This document shows, in pieces, positions 19,250 through 27,890 of a DNA stretch of 64,000 bases. The position numbers and the translations under genes were made by a program. The notes beneath the pieces are model-generated. The model ran no database searches and was not told where the DNA came from. It saw only the letters and a list, made by a program, of their open reading frames with translations. Each line of letters starts with the position of its first letter. Position 1 is the first letter of the stretch. This stretch comes from Mixta intestinalis (GTDB lineage Bacteria > Pseudomonadota > Gammaproteobacteria > Enterobacterales > Enterobacteriaceae): positions 248,001 through 312,000 of the forward strand of contig NZ_CP028271.1 of assembly GCF_009914055.1 (NCBI RefSeq). The letters run 5' to 3'.

Positions 19250-19362
19250 TATAAAAATCGCAATTAATAGACTGAAAAATAATAAAAAATTGAGAAGGGC
19301 ATTAAAGCGCGCCGTCCATTCGACAGAAATGACATGACGAACGGACAGCGGTGACGAGGGGA

Positions 19363-20382
19363 TTAACGCACAATCAGGGCGTCGTAGCCTTTACGGCGAT
19401 AGTTAATAAGGGAGATTAGCCAACAGGCGACGAAGAGAGCGACCACAATAAAGCCCGCGTTACCCAGGTTATCATTCATTGCGGCTACGCCGTTCCACAG
19501 CCCGCCCTCCAGCCCGAGCTTGTTCGCCAGCAGCCCCAGCGCCTCCAGCCCTCCGATAAACAGCGCCACCACTACAGAGGTGCCGGTGATGGTCATGTTG
19601 TAGTAAAGCTTGCGCTGGGGCTTGTTGAATGCCCAGCCGTAGGCACCCACCATAATCAGGTTATCGAGGGTATCGATCAGCGCCATACCGCTGGTGAAGA
19701 GCAGGGGAAAAACCAGGATCGCCCATACCGACATCCCGCTGGAGGCACCGGCGGCGGAGATCCCCAGCACCCCGATCTCGGTGGCGGTATCAAAGCCCAG
19801 GCCAAATAAAAATCCCACCAGATACATGTGCCAGCTGCGGGTCACCAGGCGGAACGCCGGGCGAAACAGCCGGTTCATCACGCCGCCGCCTTCAAAGGTG
19901 ATGGCGTCAGGCACCGGCTCGCCGCGTTTCATCTTGTTAAAGCTGCCCCACACGTCGCGCAGGATAATCATGTTCACCAGCGCCATCGCCAGCAGGAAAA
20001 AGGCCGAAACCGCCGTGCCGATGGTGCCGCCCGTATCGTGGAACCAGGCCATATGACGGCTGAAGGCCGTGGCGGTGGCGGCGATGGCAATCGAGGCCAG
20101 CACCACGATGGTGGAGTGGCCGAGCGAGAACCAGGCTCCCACACCGCAGGGGCGTTTGCCCTGCTGCATCATCTTGCGGGTCACGTTATCAATGGCGGCG
20201 ATGTGATCGGCATCCACCGCGTGACGCAAGCCATAGCACCAGGCGAGCATGCTTGCCGCCAGCAGCGACGGCACAGCGTGAAAAAGATAAAACGCCGTCC
20301 CCCAGGCCACAATATTGGTCACGACCAGCGCCAGCATCAGCGCCACGGCTTTAGGATGATTGTTGAAATAGTGCACAAACAT
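19363..20382 (-). CDS. NiCoT-family nickel/cobalt permease
   Basis: A 339-residue inner-membrane transporter of the HoxN/NixA/NicT family. The family signature HAVDADHIAAIDN (about 55–67), which supplies metal-recognising histidines in helix 2, is intact, as are FSLGHSTIVV and FLFGLGFDTATEIG, the other NiCoT signatures. About eight hydrophobic segments are readable. Nickel is the likely cargo, because it sits 14 bases after hypF and upstream of fdhF in an FHL locus. I chose the ATG at 20382; the frame extends into hypF but that part reads as a shadow of it. Confidence 0.93.
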   Translation of the reverse strand: MFVHYFNNHPKAVALMLALVVTNIVAWGTAFYLFHAVPSLLAASMLAWCYGLRHAVDADHIAAIDNVTRKMMQQGKRPCGVGAWFSLGHSTIVVLASIAIAATATAFSRHMAWFHDTGGTIGTAVSAFFLLAMALVNMIILRDVWGSFNKMKRGEPVPDAITFEGGGVMNRLFRPAFRLVTRSWHMYLVGFLFGLGFDTATEIGVLGISAAGASSGMSVWAILVFPLLFTSGMALIDTLDNLIMVGAYGWAFNKPQRKLYYNMTITGTSVVVALFIGGLEALGLLANKLGLEGGLWNGVAAMNDNLGNAGFIVVALFVACWLISLINYRRKGYDALIVR

Positions 20383-20396
20383 AGCGAGGTCCAGAA

Positions 20397-22616
20397 TCAG
20401 GAAAATGTCGCGGCAGCAATCACTGCCTGTCCAAATGCTACCGCCCCGTCTCCGGCGGGAAGCCGTTCGGGAAACAGTACGGTAAAATCGCGTAGCCAGA
20501 ACCGCAGGCGCGCTCGCAGCAGCCGGTTGTGCAGCACCCCGCCGCCACAGGCGATGGTGGAGATGCGATGCTGCCGGGCGTGAGCGGCGGCCAGCGTCGC
20601 CATCCCCTGCGCCAGGGCATCGTGAAACGCCCATGCCCGTTCGGCATCCGGGGCCTGCCAGCCTAATAACCGGTGCCAGAAGATCGCCATATCCAGCTCA
20701 CCTTCGCGCACCGGCAGGGTCACCGGATGCGTTACGGGCGAGGCGCTCAGCGCCAGGGCTTCCAGTCGGCAGGCGGCTTCGCCTTCGTAGCTGAGCTGTG
20801 AAGGCGCGCAGCCCAGCGCTGCGGCCACGGCATCAAACAACCGGCCAGCAGAGGAGGCGGGCGGCGAGTTCACCCCGCGCGCAATCGCCTTCGCCAGCGG
20901 CTGCCAGGGCTTATCCAGTAGCACGTTTGCCTGGGGCAACGATTGCCATTCCGGGACAAACGCCAGCCACTGAGCCAGCAGATTGCGCCACGGTTGGCGG
21001 GCCGCCAGATCGCCGCCGGGCAGCGCCACCGGCGGCAGCCCGCCCAGCCTTTCGCAGCGGCGATAATTCACCCGCAGGCACTCGCCACCCCAGAGCGCGC
21101 CGTTTTCGCCCTGGCCGATGCCGTCAAGCACCAGGGCGATGACGTCGCCGCCGTCGCGCGGCCAGCCGTGTTCGGCCAGGCAGGCCGCCGCGTGGGCGTG
21201 GTGATGCAGCACGTGCATCTGCGGCAGGGGCATCTCTTCGCCGAGCTGCGTTGAGCGATAGCCCGGATGGGCGTCGGTCACCACCCGTTCGGGGGTAAAC
21301 TGCCAGAGATCCTGCATTAACGTCAGCGCCCGCCGCCACTGCGCCACTGCGCCGTCATCGTTCAGATCGCCCAGGTGCTGGCTCAGCACCGCCTGCCCGC
21401 CGCGCACCAGGCAAAATGTATTCTTAAGATCGGCCCCGAGGCACAGCAGAGACGGGGCATCTTCAAAGCCGGGGGGAAGGGGCAGGGCATCTGGCACAAA
21501 GCCACGGGCGCGGCGCAGCATCTCGCCACTGGCGCGCATCACCGAGTCATCCATGCGCTGGACGATAGCGCGATTATGCAGCAGAAAGCCGTCGGCAATC
21601 CCGCTCAGATCGCGCAGGGCATCGACGTTGGTGAGCGCTGGCGGACGGCCGTTCAGGTTGCCGGAGGTCATCACCAGCGGGCGGTCCAGATCCTGCATTA
21701 ACAGGTGCTGAAGCGGGTTGGCGGCGAGCATCACTCCGACCTCGTTAAGCCCTGGAGCTACCGCTTCACACAGCGCTATGCCGCTTTTCTCCACCAGCAC
21801 GATGGGGGCGGCAGGGGAGCGCAGCAGCGCCTGAACTCCAGCGGGCAGGGCATCCGCCACGCGCGGCGGGATCATTACCGCCAGCGGCTTCGCCGGGCGG
21901 CCTTTGCGTGCGCGCAGCGCGTTCACCGCCGCCTCGTTTTGCGCATCGCAGGCCAGGTGGAAACCTCCCAGCCCTTTGATTGCCACTATGTCGCCGCGCT
22001 TCAGTGCCGCCACCGCAGCCTGTAGCGCATTTTCTTGTTCTTCCTCGCCTGTTACCCAGCTCACCTGTGGCCCGCACTCCGGACAGGCCACTGGCTGGGC
22101 GTGAAAACGCCGGTCGGCGGGGTTGCGGTACTCCGCTTCGCAGGCCGGGCAGAGGGCAAATTCGGCCATAGTGGTGGAGGGACGGTCGTAGGGCATCGCC
22201 CGAATAATGGTGAAGCGTGGTCCGCAGTGGGTACAGTTGATAAAGGGGTAGCGGTAGCGGCGCTGGTGCGGATCGTTCATCTCCGCCAGGCATGCCGGGC
22301 AGGTTGCGGCATCCGGGACCACCTGGGTGGTCATCTTTCCCTGCGCGCTGGGAATAATCGTAAAATCCTGTGGCAGCACTGCCCAGTGCCAGGGCTGCTC
22401 GCTGATGTCGTCGATACGCGCCAGCGGCGGGCAGCCGACGGCAAGCTGAGCAATAAAAGTCTGCGCCTGGCCGACGAGGCGCACCACCACGCCGCCACCG
22501 TCGTTGCAGACATCGCCCTTCAGCGCCAGCCGCTGCGCCAGCTGCCAGACCCAGGGGCGAAATCCCACCCCCTGGACTTTGCCGCGAATGCGCAGCCGCG
22601 TGCCGTTTACACTCAT
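20397..22616 (-). CDS. hypF: Carbamoyltransferase HypF
   Basis: A 739-residue [NiFe]-hydrogenase maturation protein; E. coli HypF has 750. It makes carbamoyl-adenylate from carbamoyl phosphate and passes the carbamoyl group to HypE, giving the CN ligands of the active site. Domains in order: acylphosphatase (RGKVQGVGFRPWVWQLA, residues 10–26), two zinc-finger units (CPACLAEM...CTHCGPRF and CPACEAEY...CPECG), YrdC-like domain (IKGLGGFHLACDA near 208), and the Kae1-like C-terminal domain with HHHAHAAACLAEHGW. Co-directional between fdhF2 and the nickel permease; in E. coli hypF follows hydN. Confidence 0.96.
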   Translation of the reverse strand: MSVNGTRLRIRGKVQGVGFRPWVWQLAQRLALKGDVCNDGGGVVVRLVGQAQTFIAQLAVGCPPLARIDDISEQPWHWAVLPQDFTIIPSAQGKMTTQVVPDAATCPACLAEMNDPHQRRYRYPFINCTHCGPRFTIIRAMPYDRPSTTMAEFALCPACEAEYRNPADRRFHAQPVACPECGPQVSWVTGEEEQENALQAAVAALKRGDIVAIKGLGGFHLACDAQNEAAVNALRARKGRPAKPLAVMIPPRVADALPAGVQALLRSPAAPIVLVEKSGIALCEAVAPGLNEVGVMLAANPLQHLLMQDLDRPLVMTSGNLNGRPPALTNVDALRDLSGIADGFLLHNRAIVQRMDDSVMRASGEMLRRARGFVPDALPLPPGFEDAPSLLCLGADLKNTFCLVRGGQAVLSQHLGDLNDDGAVAQWRRALTLMQDLWQFTPERVVTDAHPGYRSTQLGEEMPLPQMHVLHHHAHAAACLAEHGWPRDGGDVIALVLDGIGQGENGALWGGECLRVNYRRCERLGGLPPVALPGGDLAARQPWRNLLAQWLAFVPEWQSLPQANVLLDKPWQPLAKAIARGVNSPPASSAGRLFDAVAAALGCAPSQLSYEGEAACRLEALALSASPVTHPVTLPVREGELDMAIFWHRLLGWQAPDAERAWAFHDALAQGMATLAAAHARQHRISTIACGGGVLHNRLLRARLRFWLRDFTVLFPERLPAGDGAVAFGQAVIAAATFS

Positions 22617-22646
22617 CGCATCACTTCCTGAAGATTAAATAATGTT

Positions 22647-22669
22647 GCCGGGGAGAAGTACTCCCCGGC
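22647..22669 (-). terminator. Strong hairpin between fdhF2 and hypF
   Basis: Perfect 9-bp stem GCCGGGGAG / CTCCCCGGC with a 5-base loop in the 62-base gap. No T-run follows on the minus strand, so it may lower read-through into hypF, stabilise the upstream mRNA end, or act as a processing site rather than a full terminator. Confidence 0.5.
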
Positions 22670-22678
22670 TGCCAGCCA

Positions 22679-24829
22679 TTAGCTGTCTACCGCCTCCCGC
22701 AGGCGGGTTTTCATGACGTTATAGGTTGTCAGAGCATAATTTTCCGCCCAGTTTTGATCGGCAATTTTGTCGATCTTCACGGCGCAATATTTGGTCTCCG
22801 GCGTTTTGGAGATAGGATCGAGGTTATCCTGGGTCAGTTCGTTGCAGGCCCCAATCCACCACTGGTAGGTCATGTACACCGCCCCTTTATTGATCCGCTC
22901 GTTAACGTCGGCCCGGCTGATAACCTTGCCGCGGCGGGAGCTGACCCACACCAGCTGCCCATCTTTAATGCCCGCAGCAGCGGCATCTTCCGGGTTCATC
23001 TGCACAAAGCCCGGTTCATCCGCCAGGGTTTGCAGCGCCGCGCAGTTGCCGGTCATTGACCGACAGGAGTAATGCCCTACCTCGCGCACGGTGCAGAGCA
23101 CCAGCGGATAGTCGGCGTCCGGTACCTCCGCCGGCTTGCGCCATTTAGCGGCAAAAAGCTGGCCTTTGCCGCTCGGCGTGTCGAAGCGGTTGCCTTCGTA
23201 CAACCAGGGCGTGCCCGGATGATCGAGGGTCGGGCACGGCCACTGCACGTGTCCCATATCGCCCATTTTTTCGTACGTCACGCCGTAGAAAAGCGGGCAG
23301 AGCTCGCGCATTTCGTCCCAGATGTGCTGGTTATCGCGATAGTGCATCGGATAGCCCATCTCAGTAGCAATCAGGCTGATGATCTCCCAGTCACGTTTGA
23401 CGTTGCCCTTCGGCTCAATGGCTTTTTCAAAGCGCTGGAAGCCCCGGTCGGCGCAGGTGAATACCCCCGCATGTTCGCCCCAGGAAGTGGCGGGCAGCAG
23501 CACGTCGGCCATCTCTGCGGTTTTGGTCATAAAGATGTCCTGCACCACCACGAATTCGAGCGCCTCAAAGCCTTTACGCACCAGGCCCAGATCCGCTTCG
23601 GTCTGGAGCGGATCTTCGCCCATGATGTAATAGGCTTTCATCTTGCCCTCCAGCGCGAGGTGTGGCACTTCGGTAATGCGCACCCCTACCTGGTCGTCCA
23701 TGTTGCGCGGATCGATATTCCACGCCCGGGCAAATTTCTCCCGCACCTGCGGATCGGTCACATTCTGATAGCCGGGGAACTGGTTGGGGATAACCCCCAT
23801 GTCGCACGCCCCCTGCACGTTATTCTGGCCGCGCACCGGCCCCACGCCCACGTGTTCGCGTCCCAGGTTGCCGGTTAACAGCGCCAGCGTGGAGAGCCCT
23901 TTCACCACGTCTACCGCCTGGCCAAACTGGGTCACCCCCATTCCCCACATCACGGTGGCGGATGGTGCGGCGGCGTAAATACGCATCGCCTGGCGGATCT
24001 GCTGGGCGCTCACGCCGGTGATGTCTTCTACCGCTTCCGGCGCATACTCGCTCACGGTTTCGCGCAGCGTCTCCAGCCCTTCGGTGTATTGCGCCACGTA
24101 GTCGCTGTTGTAGAGATGCTCGTCCAGCAGGGTGTAGATGAAGGCATTGACCAACGCCATGTTGCAGCCGTTTTTGAGCTGCAGGTGCCGGTCGGCAATG
24201 CGTGCCGTCTCAATTTTGCGCGGATCGCAGACGATCACCTTCGCGCCGTTCTGCTTCGCTTTGATCACCCGACGGGCGACAATCGGGTGCGAGTCGGCGC
24301 AGTTGTAGCCGAAGATCAGCAGGCATTTTGAATTTTCGATATCGCTGATAGAGTTGCTCATCGCCCCGTTGCCCAGCGTCTCCTGGAGGCCGGCAACGCT
24401 CGGCCCATGGCAGACGCGGGCGCAGCAGTCGACGTTGTTGGTGTTAAGCACCCCGCGAGCAAACTTCTGCATCACGTAGTTGGTTTCATTCCCCGTTCCG
24501 CGCGACGAGCCGGTGGTCATAATAGCGCGCGGGCCGTATTTCGCCTTGATCTCAGAGAGGCGGCGGGCGGTGTAGCGAATAGCTTCATCCCAGGTGACGG
24601 GCACAAATTTGCCGCCCTTCTGGTAGCGGATCATGGGCTGGGTCAGGCGCGGCGTCAGCAGCCGGGTATCATTGAGAAAATCCCAGCCGTAGTATCCCTT
24701 AAGGCAAAGTTGATCCTGGTTGGTGACGCCCGGCGCGGCCTCCGCGCGGATGATTTTATTGTTCTCAACTACCAGTTTTAATTTACAACCTGCACCGCAG
24801 TACGGGCAGACGCTAGTGATTTTCTTCAT
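22679..24829 (-). CDS. Formate dehydrogenase H paralogue, cysteine form
   Basis: A 716-residue molybdopterin enzyme collinear with the fdhF product in this window. The same N-terminal [4Fe-4S] cysteines (8, 11, 15, 42) are present. At position 140 it has cysteine (codon TGC at 24410–24412) in DCCARVCHGPSVAGL instead of selenocysteine, and no SECIS-like hairpin follows. Cys replacements in FDH-H lower turnover strongly in E. coli but free the enzyme from selenium. It lies 38 bases after hydN in one operon, so it probably feeds electrons to HydN or HycB. Conserved motifs FGYNCADSHP and MGVTQFGQA argue for a functional enzyme with formate as likely substrate. Confidence 0.93.
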   Translation of the reverse strand: MKKITSVCPYCGAGCKLKLVVENNKIIRAEAAPGVTNQDQLCLKGYYGWDFLNDTRLLTPRLTQPMIRYQKGGKFVPVTWDEAIRYTARRLSEIKAKYGPRAIMTTGSSRGTGNETNYVMQKFARGVLNTNNVDCCARVCHGPSVAGLQETLGNGAMSNSISDIENSKCLLIFGYNCADSHPIVARRVIKAKQNGAKVIVCDPRKIETARIADRHLQLKNGCNMALVNAFIYTLLDEHLYNSDYVAQYTEGLETLRETVSEYAPEAVEDITGVSAQQIRQAMRIYAAAPSATVMWGMGVTQFGQAVDVVKGLSTLALLTGNLGREHVGVGPVRGQNNVQGACDMGVIPNQFPGYQNVTDPQVREKFARAWNIDPRNMDDQVGVRITEVPHLALEGKMKAYYIMGEDPLQTEADLGLVRKGFEALEFVVVQDIFMTKTAEMADVLLPATSWGEHAGVFTCADRGFQRFEKAIEPKGNVKRDWEIISLIATEMGYPMHYRDNQHIWDEMRELCPLFYGVTYEKMGDMGHVQWPCPTLDHPGTPWLYEGNRFDTPSGKGQLFAAKWRKPAEVPDADYPLVLCTVREVGHYSCRSMTGNCAALQTLADEPGFVQMNPEDAAAAGIKDGQLVWVSSRRGKVISRADVNERINKGAVYMTYQWWIGACNELTQDNLDPISKTPETKYCAVKIDKIADQNWAENYALTTYNVMKTRLREAVDS

Positions 24830-24867
24830 CAGTAACAGACCTGCTAAAAGTGAAAAGAGGCCGAGGC

Positions 24868-25413
24868 TTACAGCATCAGCGAAGAGATATCGTCCAGCGC
24901 CGCACGGCGGCGTTTTTCCAGACTCAGTTGTTCAAGCTTGTTGCGATCGATACAGACGATGGCGTTGGTGGGGCAGGCCTGAATGCAGGCCGGGCCGTTC
25001 GGCTGGTGATAGCAGAGGTCGCATTTGTTGGCTTCGGCCTTTTCTGCCACCACGTTCAGCCCGGATCCCGTGCTGCGCACCACCGGCTTAACCACCACCT
25101 CCATGGCGCCGTAGGGACAGGCCACCACGCAGGTTTTGCAGCCGATGCAGCGCTCCTGGTGAACATGCACAAAGTCGTTATCCCGGGTGATCGCCCCGTT
25201 CGGACAGACGCTGGCGCAGGGAGCATCCTCGCACTGGCGGCACATAGTCGCGGTGGAGACGTTGACGCCTTTGATGACGTGAATACGCGGTAAGAAGGTT
25301 TGTGGCGTCAGCGAAGAGCAGTCCTGGTCTTCGTGGTGCGATACCACGCAGGCAACTTCACAGGTACGACAGCCGATACATTTACTGGCATCGGCGATGA
25401 TGAAACGATTCAT
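24868..25413 (-). CDS. hydN: HydN, ferredoxin-type 4x[4Fe-4S] electron carrier
   Basis: A 181-residue iron-sulfur protein nearly identical in layout to E. coli HydN (175). Four CxxCxxCxxxC clusters are readable: CIGCRTCEVAC, CRQCEDAPCASVCP, CIGCKTCVVACP and CDLCYHQPNGPACIQACP. It is related to HycB and is thought to pass electrons from formate dehydrogenase H. It is the first gene of a leftward operon hydN–fdhF2–hypF–permease, with a sigma-54 promoter just upstream. Confidence 0.95.
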   Translation of the reverse strand: MNRFIIADASKCIGCRTCEVACVVSHHEDQDCSSLTPQTFLPRIHVIKGVNVSTATMCRQCEDAPCASVCPNGAITRDNDFVHVHQERCIGCKTCVVACPYGAMEVVVKPVVRSTGSGLNVVAEKAEANKCDLCYHQPNGPACIQACPTNAIVCIDRNKLEQLSLEKRRRAALDDISSLML

Positions 25414-25451
25414 CCTTTATCTCCGGCATTGATAGTAATCTCACCGGGTGG

Positions 25452-25470
25452 ATGCATAAAACGCGCCAAA
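25452..25470 (-). promoter_or_regulatory. Sigma-54 promoter of the hydN operon
   Basis: On the minus strand TTTGGCGCGTTTTATGCAT carries GG and GC 10 bases apart and matches the TGGCAC-N5-TTGC pattern well. It lies about 40–60 bases before the hydN start. FhlA, encoded in the window, is the expected activator. Repeats of GTGACG/GACGAT at about 25510–25545 are candidate activator sites. Confidence 0.82.
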
Positions 25471-25479
25471 AATTAACTT

Positions 25480-26030
25480 TTTGAAATATAGGTGTTTTAT
25501 TTGAGTTGAGGCTGTCGTCGACATTAGTGACGATGACGGTAGTGACGGTTTCGCTTTGGATAAAGGAAGGAGTAGAGGGTGTTATCTTTTTTGGAAATAA
25601 CTGTATTTACCGTAGGAAATAACTATGGGTTATTCAGATAAAAGGAAACTTCGCGGGTAATCTGGCTCGAAGGAAAAAGCCGGCTGGTCGGGTATGAGCG
25701 AAGAGCGGAAGTTCACTTGCTAACTGTAAAGACAACTTCCGAAGTCTCGGCTGCCCATTTAGAATTTTACAATCAAGCTTATTATTCCCACTGCCATAGC
25801 ACTATAGAAAGGACTATTTCCATTTTGTCACTTCTGAAATACTACTATCCTATATTGTCTAGAGAGAGTGAGAGTTTTAATATTACATTCATTCCAGTGA
25901 GTAACGAAATAATAATCATTAATTCATTATTCTCTTTGCTTAACCTTTCAGTTTATTTATTTTTTCTGGTTTCACGAGAGTTGTCATGGTTTTTCAGTGT
26001 TGACGGCAATATTTAAACTCACTGTAGTAT
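25480..26030. other. A+T-rich junction between the FHL arm and the cargo
   Basis: No convincing gene. The first 70 bases hold candidate FhlA sites. G+C content then drops sharply from about 25600, marking the boundary of the inserted cargo. An open frame of 99 codons at 25717–26016 has no ribosome site and reads as low-complexity hydrophobic sequence. I found no terminal repeat, transposase or tRNA at the junction. Confidence 0.5.
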
Positions 26031-26047
26031 CAGAAGAGAAAATTGTT

Positions 26048-26374
26048 ATGAACACCAAAGGTCTCATCCTTATTATTATCGGCGCAATGTTTGAATGCGC
26101 CTGGGCATTCGGTCTTAAGCACGCGCAGGGCTCATTTGAAATATTTCTGACAGTGATCTGCGTAGTGGCCAGTTTTGGCATATTCATGCTTTCGTTCAAA
26201 TACGTAGGCGCGAGTATTGCGTATGTGGTTTATACCGGTCTCGGTACCCTGTTTGTGGTGCTGGTCGAAATGGCTGACACCCTGTCCCATGGAGGTCAGC
26301 CAGAAATTCTCCGTATCGTATTTGTTGTCACACTGATGCTGGGCGTCATTGGTGTCAAAGGAGCAAAATCATGA
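26048..26374 (+). CDS. SMR-family transporter, subunit 1 of a pair
   Basis: A 108-residue four-helix membrane protein of the small multidrug resistance family. The charged Glu of helix 1 in IGAMFECAWAFGLKHA is the proton/substrate site; the sequence around it (Trp-Ala-x-Gly-Leu-Lys) resembles the SugE/Gdx branch more than EmrE. The stop codon overlaps the start of the second SMR gene (ATGA), a typical sign of an obligate heterodimer like EbrAB or YkkCD. Substrate unknown: quaternary ammonium or guanidinium-type cations are possible. No ykkC-type riboswitch was recognised upstream. Confidence 0.9.
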   Translation: MNTKGLILIIIGAMFECAWAFGLKHAQGSFEIFLTVICVVASFGIFMLSFKYVGASIAYVVYTGLGTLFVVLVEMADTLSHGGQPEILRIVFVVTLMLGVIGVKGAKS

Positions 26375-26697
26375 TTTCCTATCTCGTTCTGTTTATTGCC
26401 GGATGCTTCGAGGTTGCCGGCATCTCCACCTTGAATGGATATGCCAATACCGAAACCGTTAGCCGTAAGGTCACGTTCCTTCTGGCCACCATTGTACTTT
26501 TTGCCATTGCGCTCAGTTCGTTGAGTATCTCCATGCGCGAGATCCCCCTTTCCGTGGCCTATGCCATCTTTACGGGCGTGGGTACCGTTGGTGCCGTTGC
26601 GGTAGGCGTGTTTATTAACGGAGATAAAATCCGTTTGCTCAAGGGGGCAAGTATCTTTCTTATTATCTTCAGCGCAATCATGCTGAAGCTGGTTTAA
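26371..26697 (+). CDS. SMR-family transporter, subunit 2 of a pair
   Basis: A 108-residue SMR protein with four hydrophobic helices and the helix-1 glutamate in IAGCFEVAGISTLNGYA. The GVGTVGAVAVGVFINGDKI stretch in helix 3–4 is typical of the family. It overlaps the preceding gene by four bases, so translation is coupled and equal amounts are expected. In heterodimeric pairs the two subunits usually insert with opposite topology. Confidence 0.9.
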   Translation: MISYLVLFIAGCFEVAGISTLNGYANTETVSRKVTFLLATIVLFAIALSSLSISMREIPLSVAYAIFTGVGTVGAVAVGVFINGDKIRLLKGASIFLIIFSAIMLKLV

Positions 26698-26774
26698 TTA
26701 AGATGACTCACTTTCAAATGGATGTTAGTAAACATGCTGTTTGGAAGTGAGAATTACGTCGTTATTAACCATAC

Positions 26775-27659
26775 TCAAGACAGGTTAAAATTTTCAACCA
26801 TAAAACTAACGAAAGATTTAAGCCTTGGGGTTGTATATTTATTCGTCGGCCAGACGATATTCATATCATAACTTCGCCCAACGATATCACCCAGTACAAT
26901 CTCCAGTTCTCCCGACGCAAGATATTTTTCTGTCAATAACCCTGGCATAAAAACAATCCCTTTTCCGTTCAGGGCCAGCCCCAGGCGAATATCGGTACTG
27001 TTGCATACAACAGCGGGGATGATATTGATATCTCCAGCCCCGGCATTCAGTAACGGCCAGGGCTCCGTTCTGCCGCTGGAAGGATACCGGTACTGGATGC
27101 AACTGTGTGAGCTGAGGTCATCCACACAGGAAGGTGTACCGTATCTCTTCAGATACTCCGGCGATGCCACCAGATTCATGGGGCAGTTACCGAGCGAGCG
27201 GGCCGTTAAGCGTGAATCAGAGAGATGTCCAACACGGATTACGGCGTCAAAGCCTTCATCCACGACATCAACCAGCCTGTCGCTGAGATCCACCTCCAGC
27301 ATTACAGCTGGATAAAGCTCGATAAACCGACTGATTAGGGGCACAAAGAACGAAGGCATATTAGGCATGCTTACACGTAACTTTCCCCTTGGTTCACACG
27401 ATATAGATGAAAGCTCTTCTTTTGCGGATTTTAGTTCATTGAGGATCACCCGGCAGCGTTCAAGGAACATCTCCCCTTCCTGCGTCAGGCTTAATCCACG
27501 GGTGTTTCGGTTGAGAAGCCGTGTGCCCAGCTCTTCCTCCGTTTTGCTAACCAGCTTGCTTACGGCTGAGGGCGAGATATTAAGCTCACGTGCCGCTGCG
27601 GCAAAGCTGCCAAGCTCCGCAATCTTTACGAATGCCTCTATTCCGTCAACAAGGTTCAT
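26775..27659 (-). CDS. LysR-family regulator
   Basis: 294 residues with the winged helix MNLVDGIEAFVKIAELGSFA followed by NISPSAVSKLVSKTEEELG, then a substrate-binding domain containing DAVIRVGHLSDSRLTARSLG. The ATG at 27659 follows AGGAG; 15 codons of open frame upstream look non-coding. It is convergent with the SMR pair and divergent from the UvrA-like gene (231 bases between the start codons), so it may control that gene. It belongs to the same broad branch as the regulator at 16020. Ligand unknown. Confidence 0.9.
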   Translation of the reverse strand: MNLVDGIEAFVKIAELGSFAAAARELNISPSAVSKLVSKTEEELGTRLLNRNTRGLSLTQEGEMFLERCRVILNELKSAKEELSSISCEPRGKLRVSMPNMPSFFVPLISRFIELYPAVMLEVDLSDRLVDVVDEGFDAVIRVGHLSDSRLTARSLGNCPMNLVASPEYLKRYGTPSCVDDLSSHSCIQYRYPSSGRTEPWPLLNAGAGDINIIPAVVCNSTDIRLGLALNGKGIVFMPGLLTEKYLASGELEIVLGDIVGRSYDMNIVWPTNKYTTPRLKSFVSFMVENFNLS

Positions 27660-27890
27660 CTTCTTCTCCTTCGTGATATACCGCTGAAAACGCGTGCCTG
27701 ACACATCTTATCGTAACCACTCATTCCATTCTGTCATGACTGAAATACCGGAAGAGGGAATTGTTTGAATACGATCACAGGGCTACCCTTTGAACTCCCG
27801 TTCTCCGATCGTTTTGTATAGTGGTATAGGCCGCCACCGCTTCACACTGGACAGAGCTAACCAGCAGATTCACTCGTTTTAGGGGAAACT

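Noticed and set aside
20382..20634. N-terminal extension of the nickel permease into hypF
   Set aside because: The extra 84 residues are Arg/Ala-rich shadow of hypF; the family begins at MFVHYFNNH.
25717..26016. Open frame of 99 codons before the SMR pair
   Set aside because: No ribosome site, low-complexity hydrophobic sequence, A+T-rich spacer; no protein character.
25600..26047. Guanidine (ykkC-type) riboswitch before the SMR genes
   Set aside because: I looked for the conserved loops of the known guanidine classes and did not see them.
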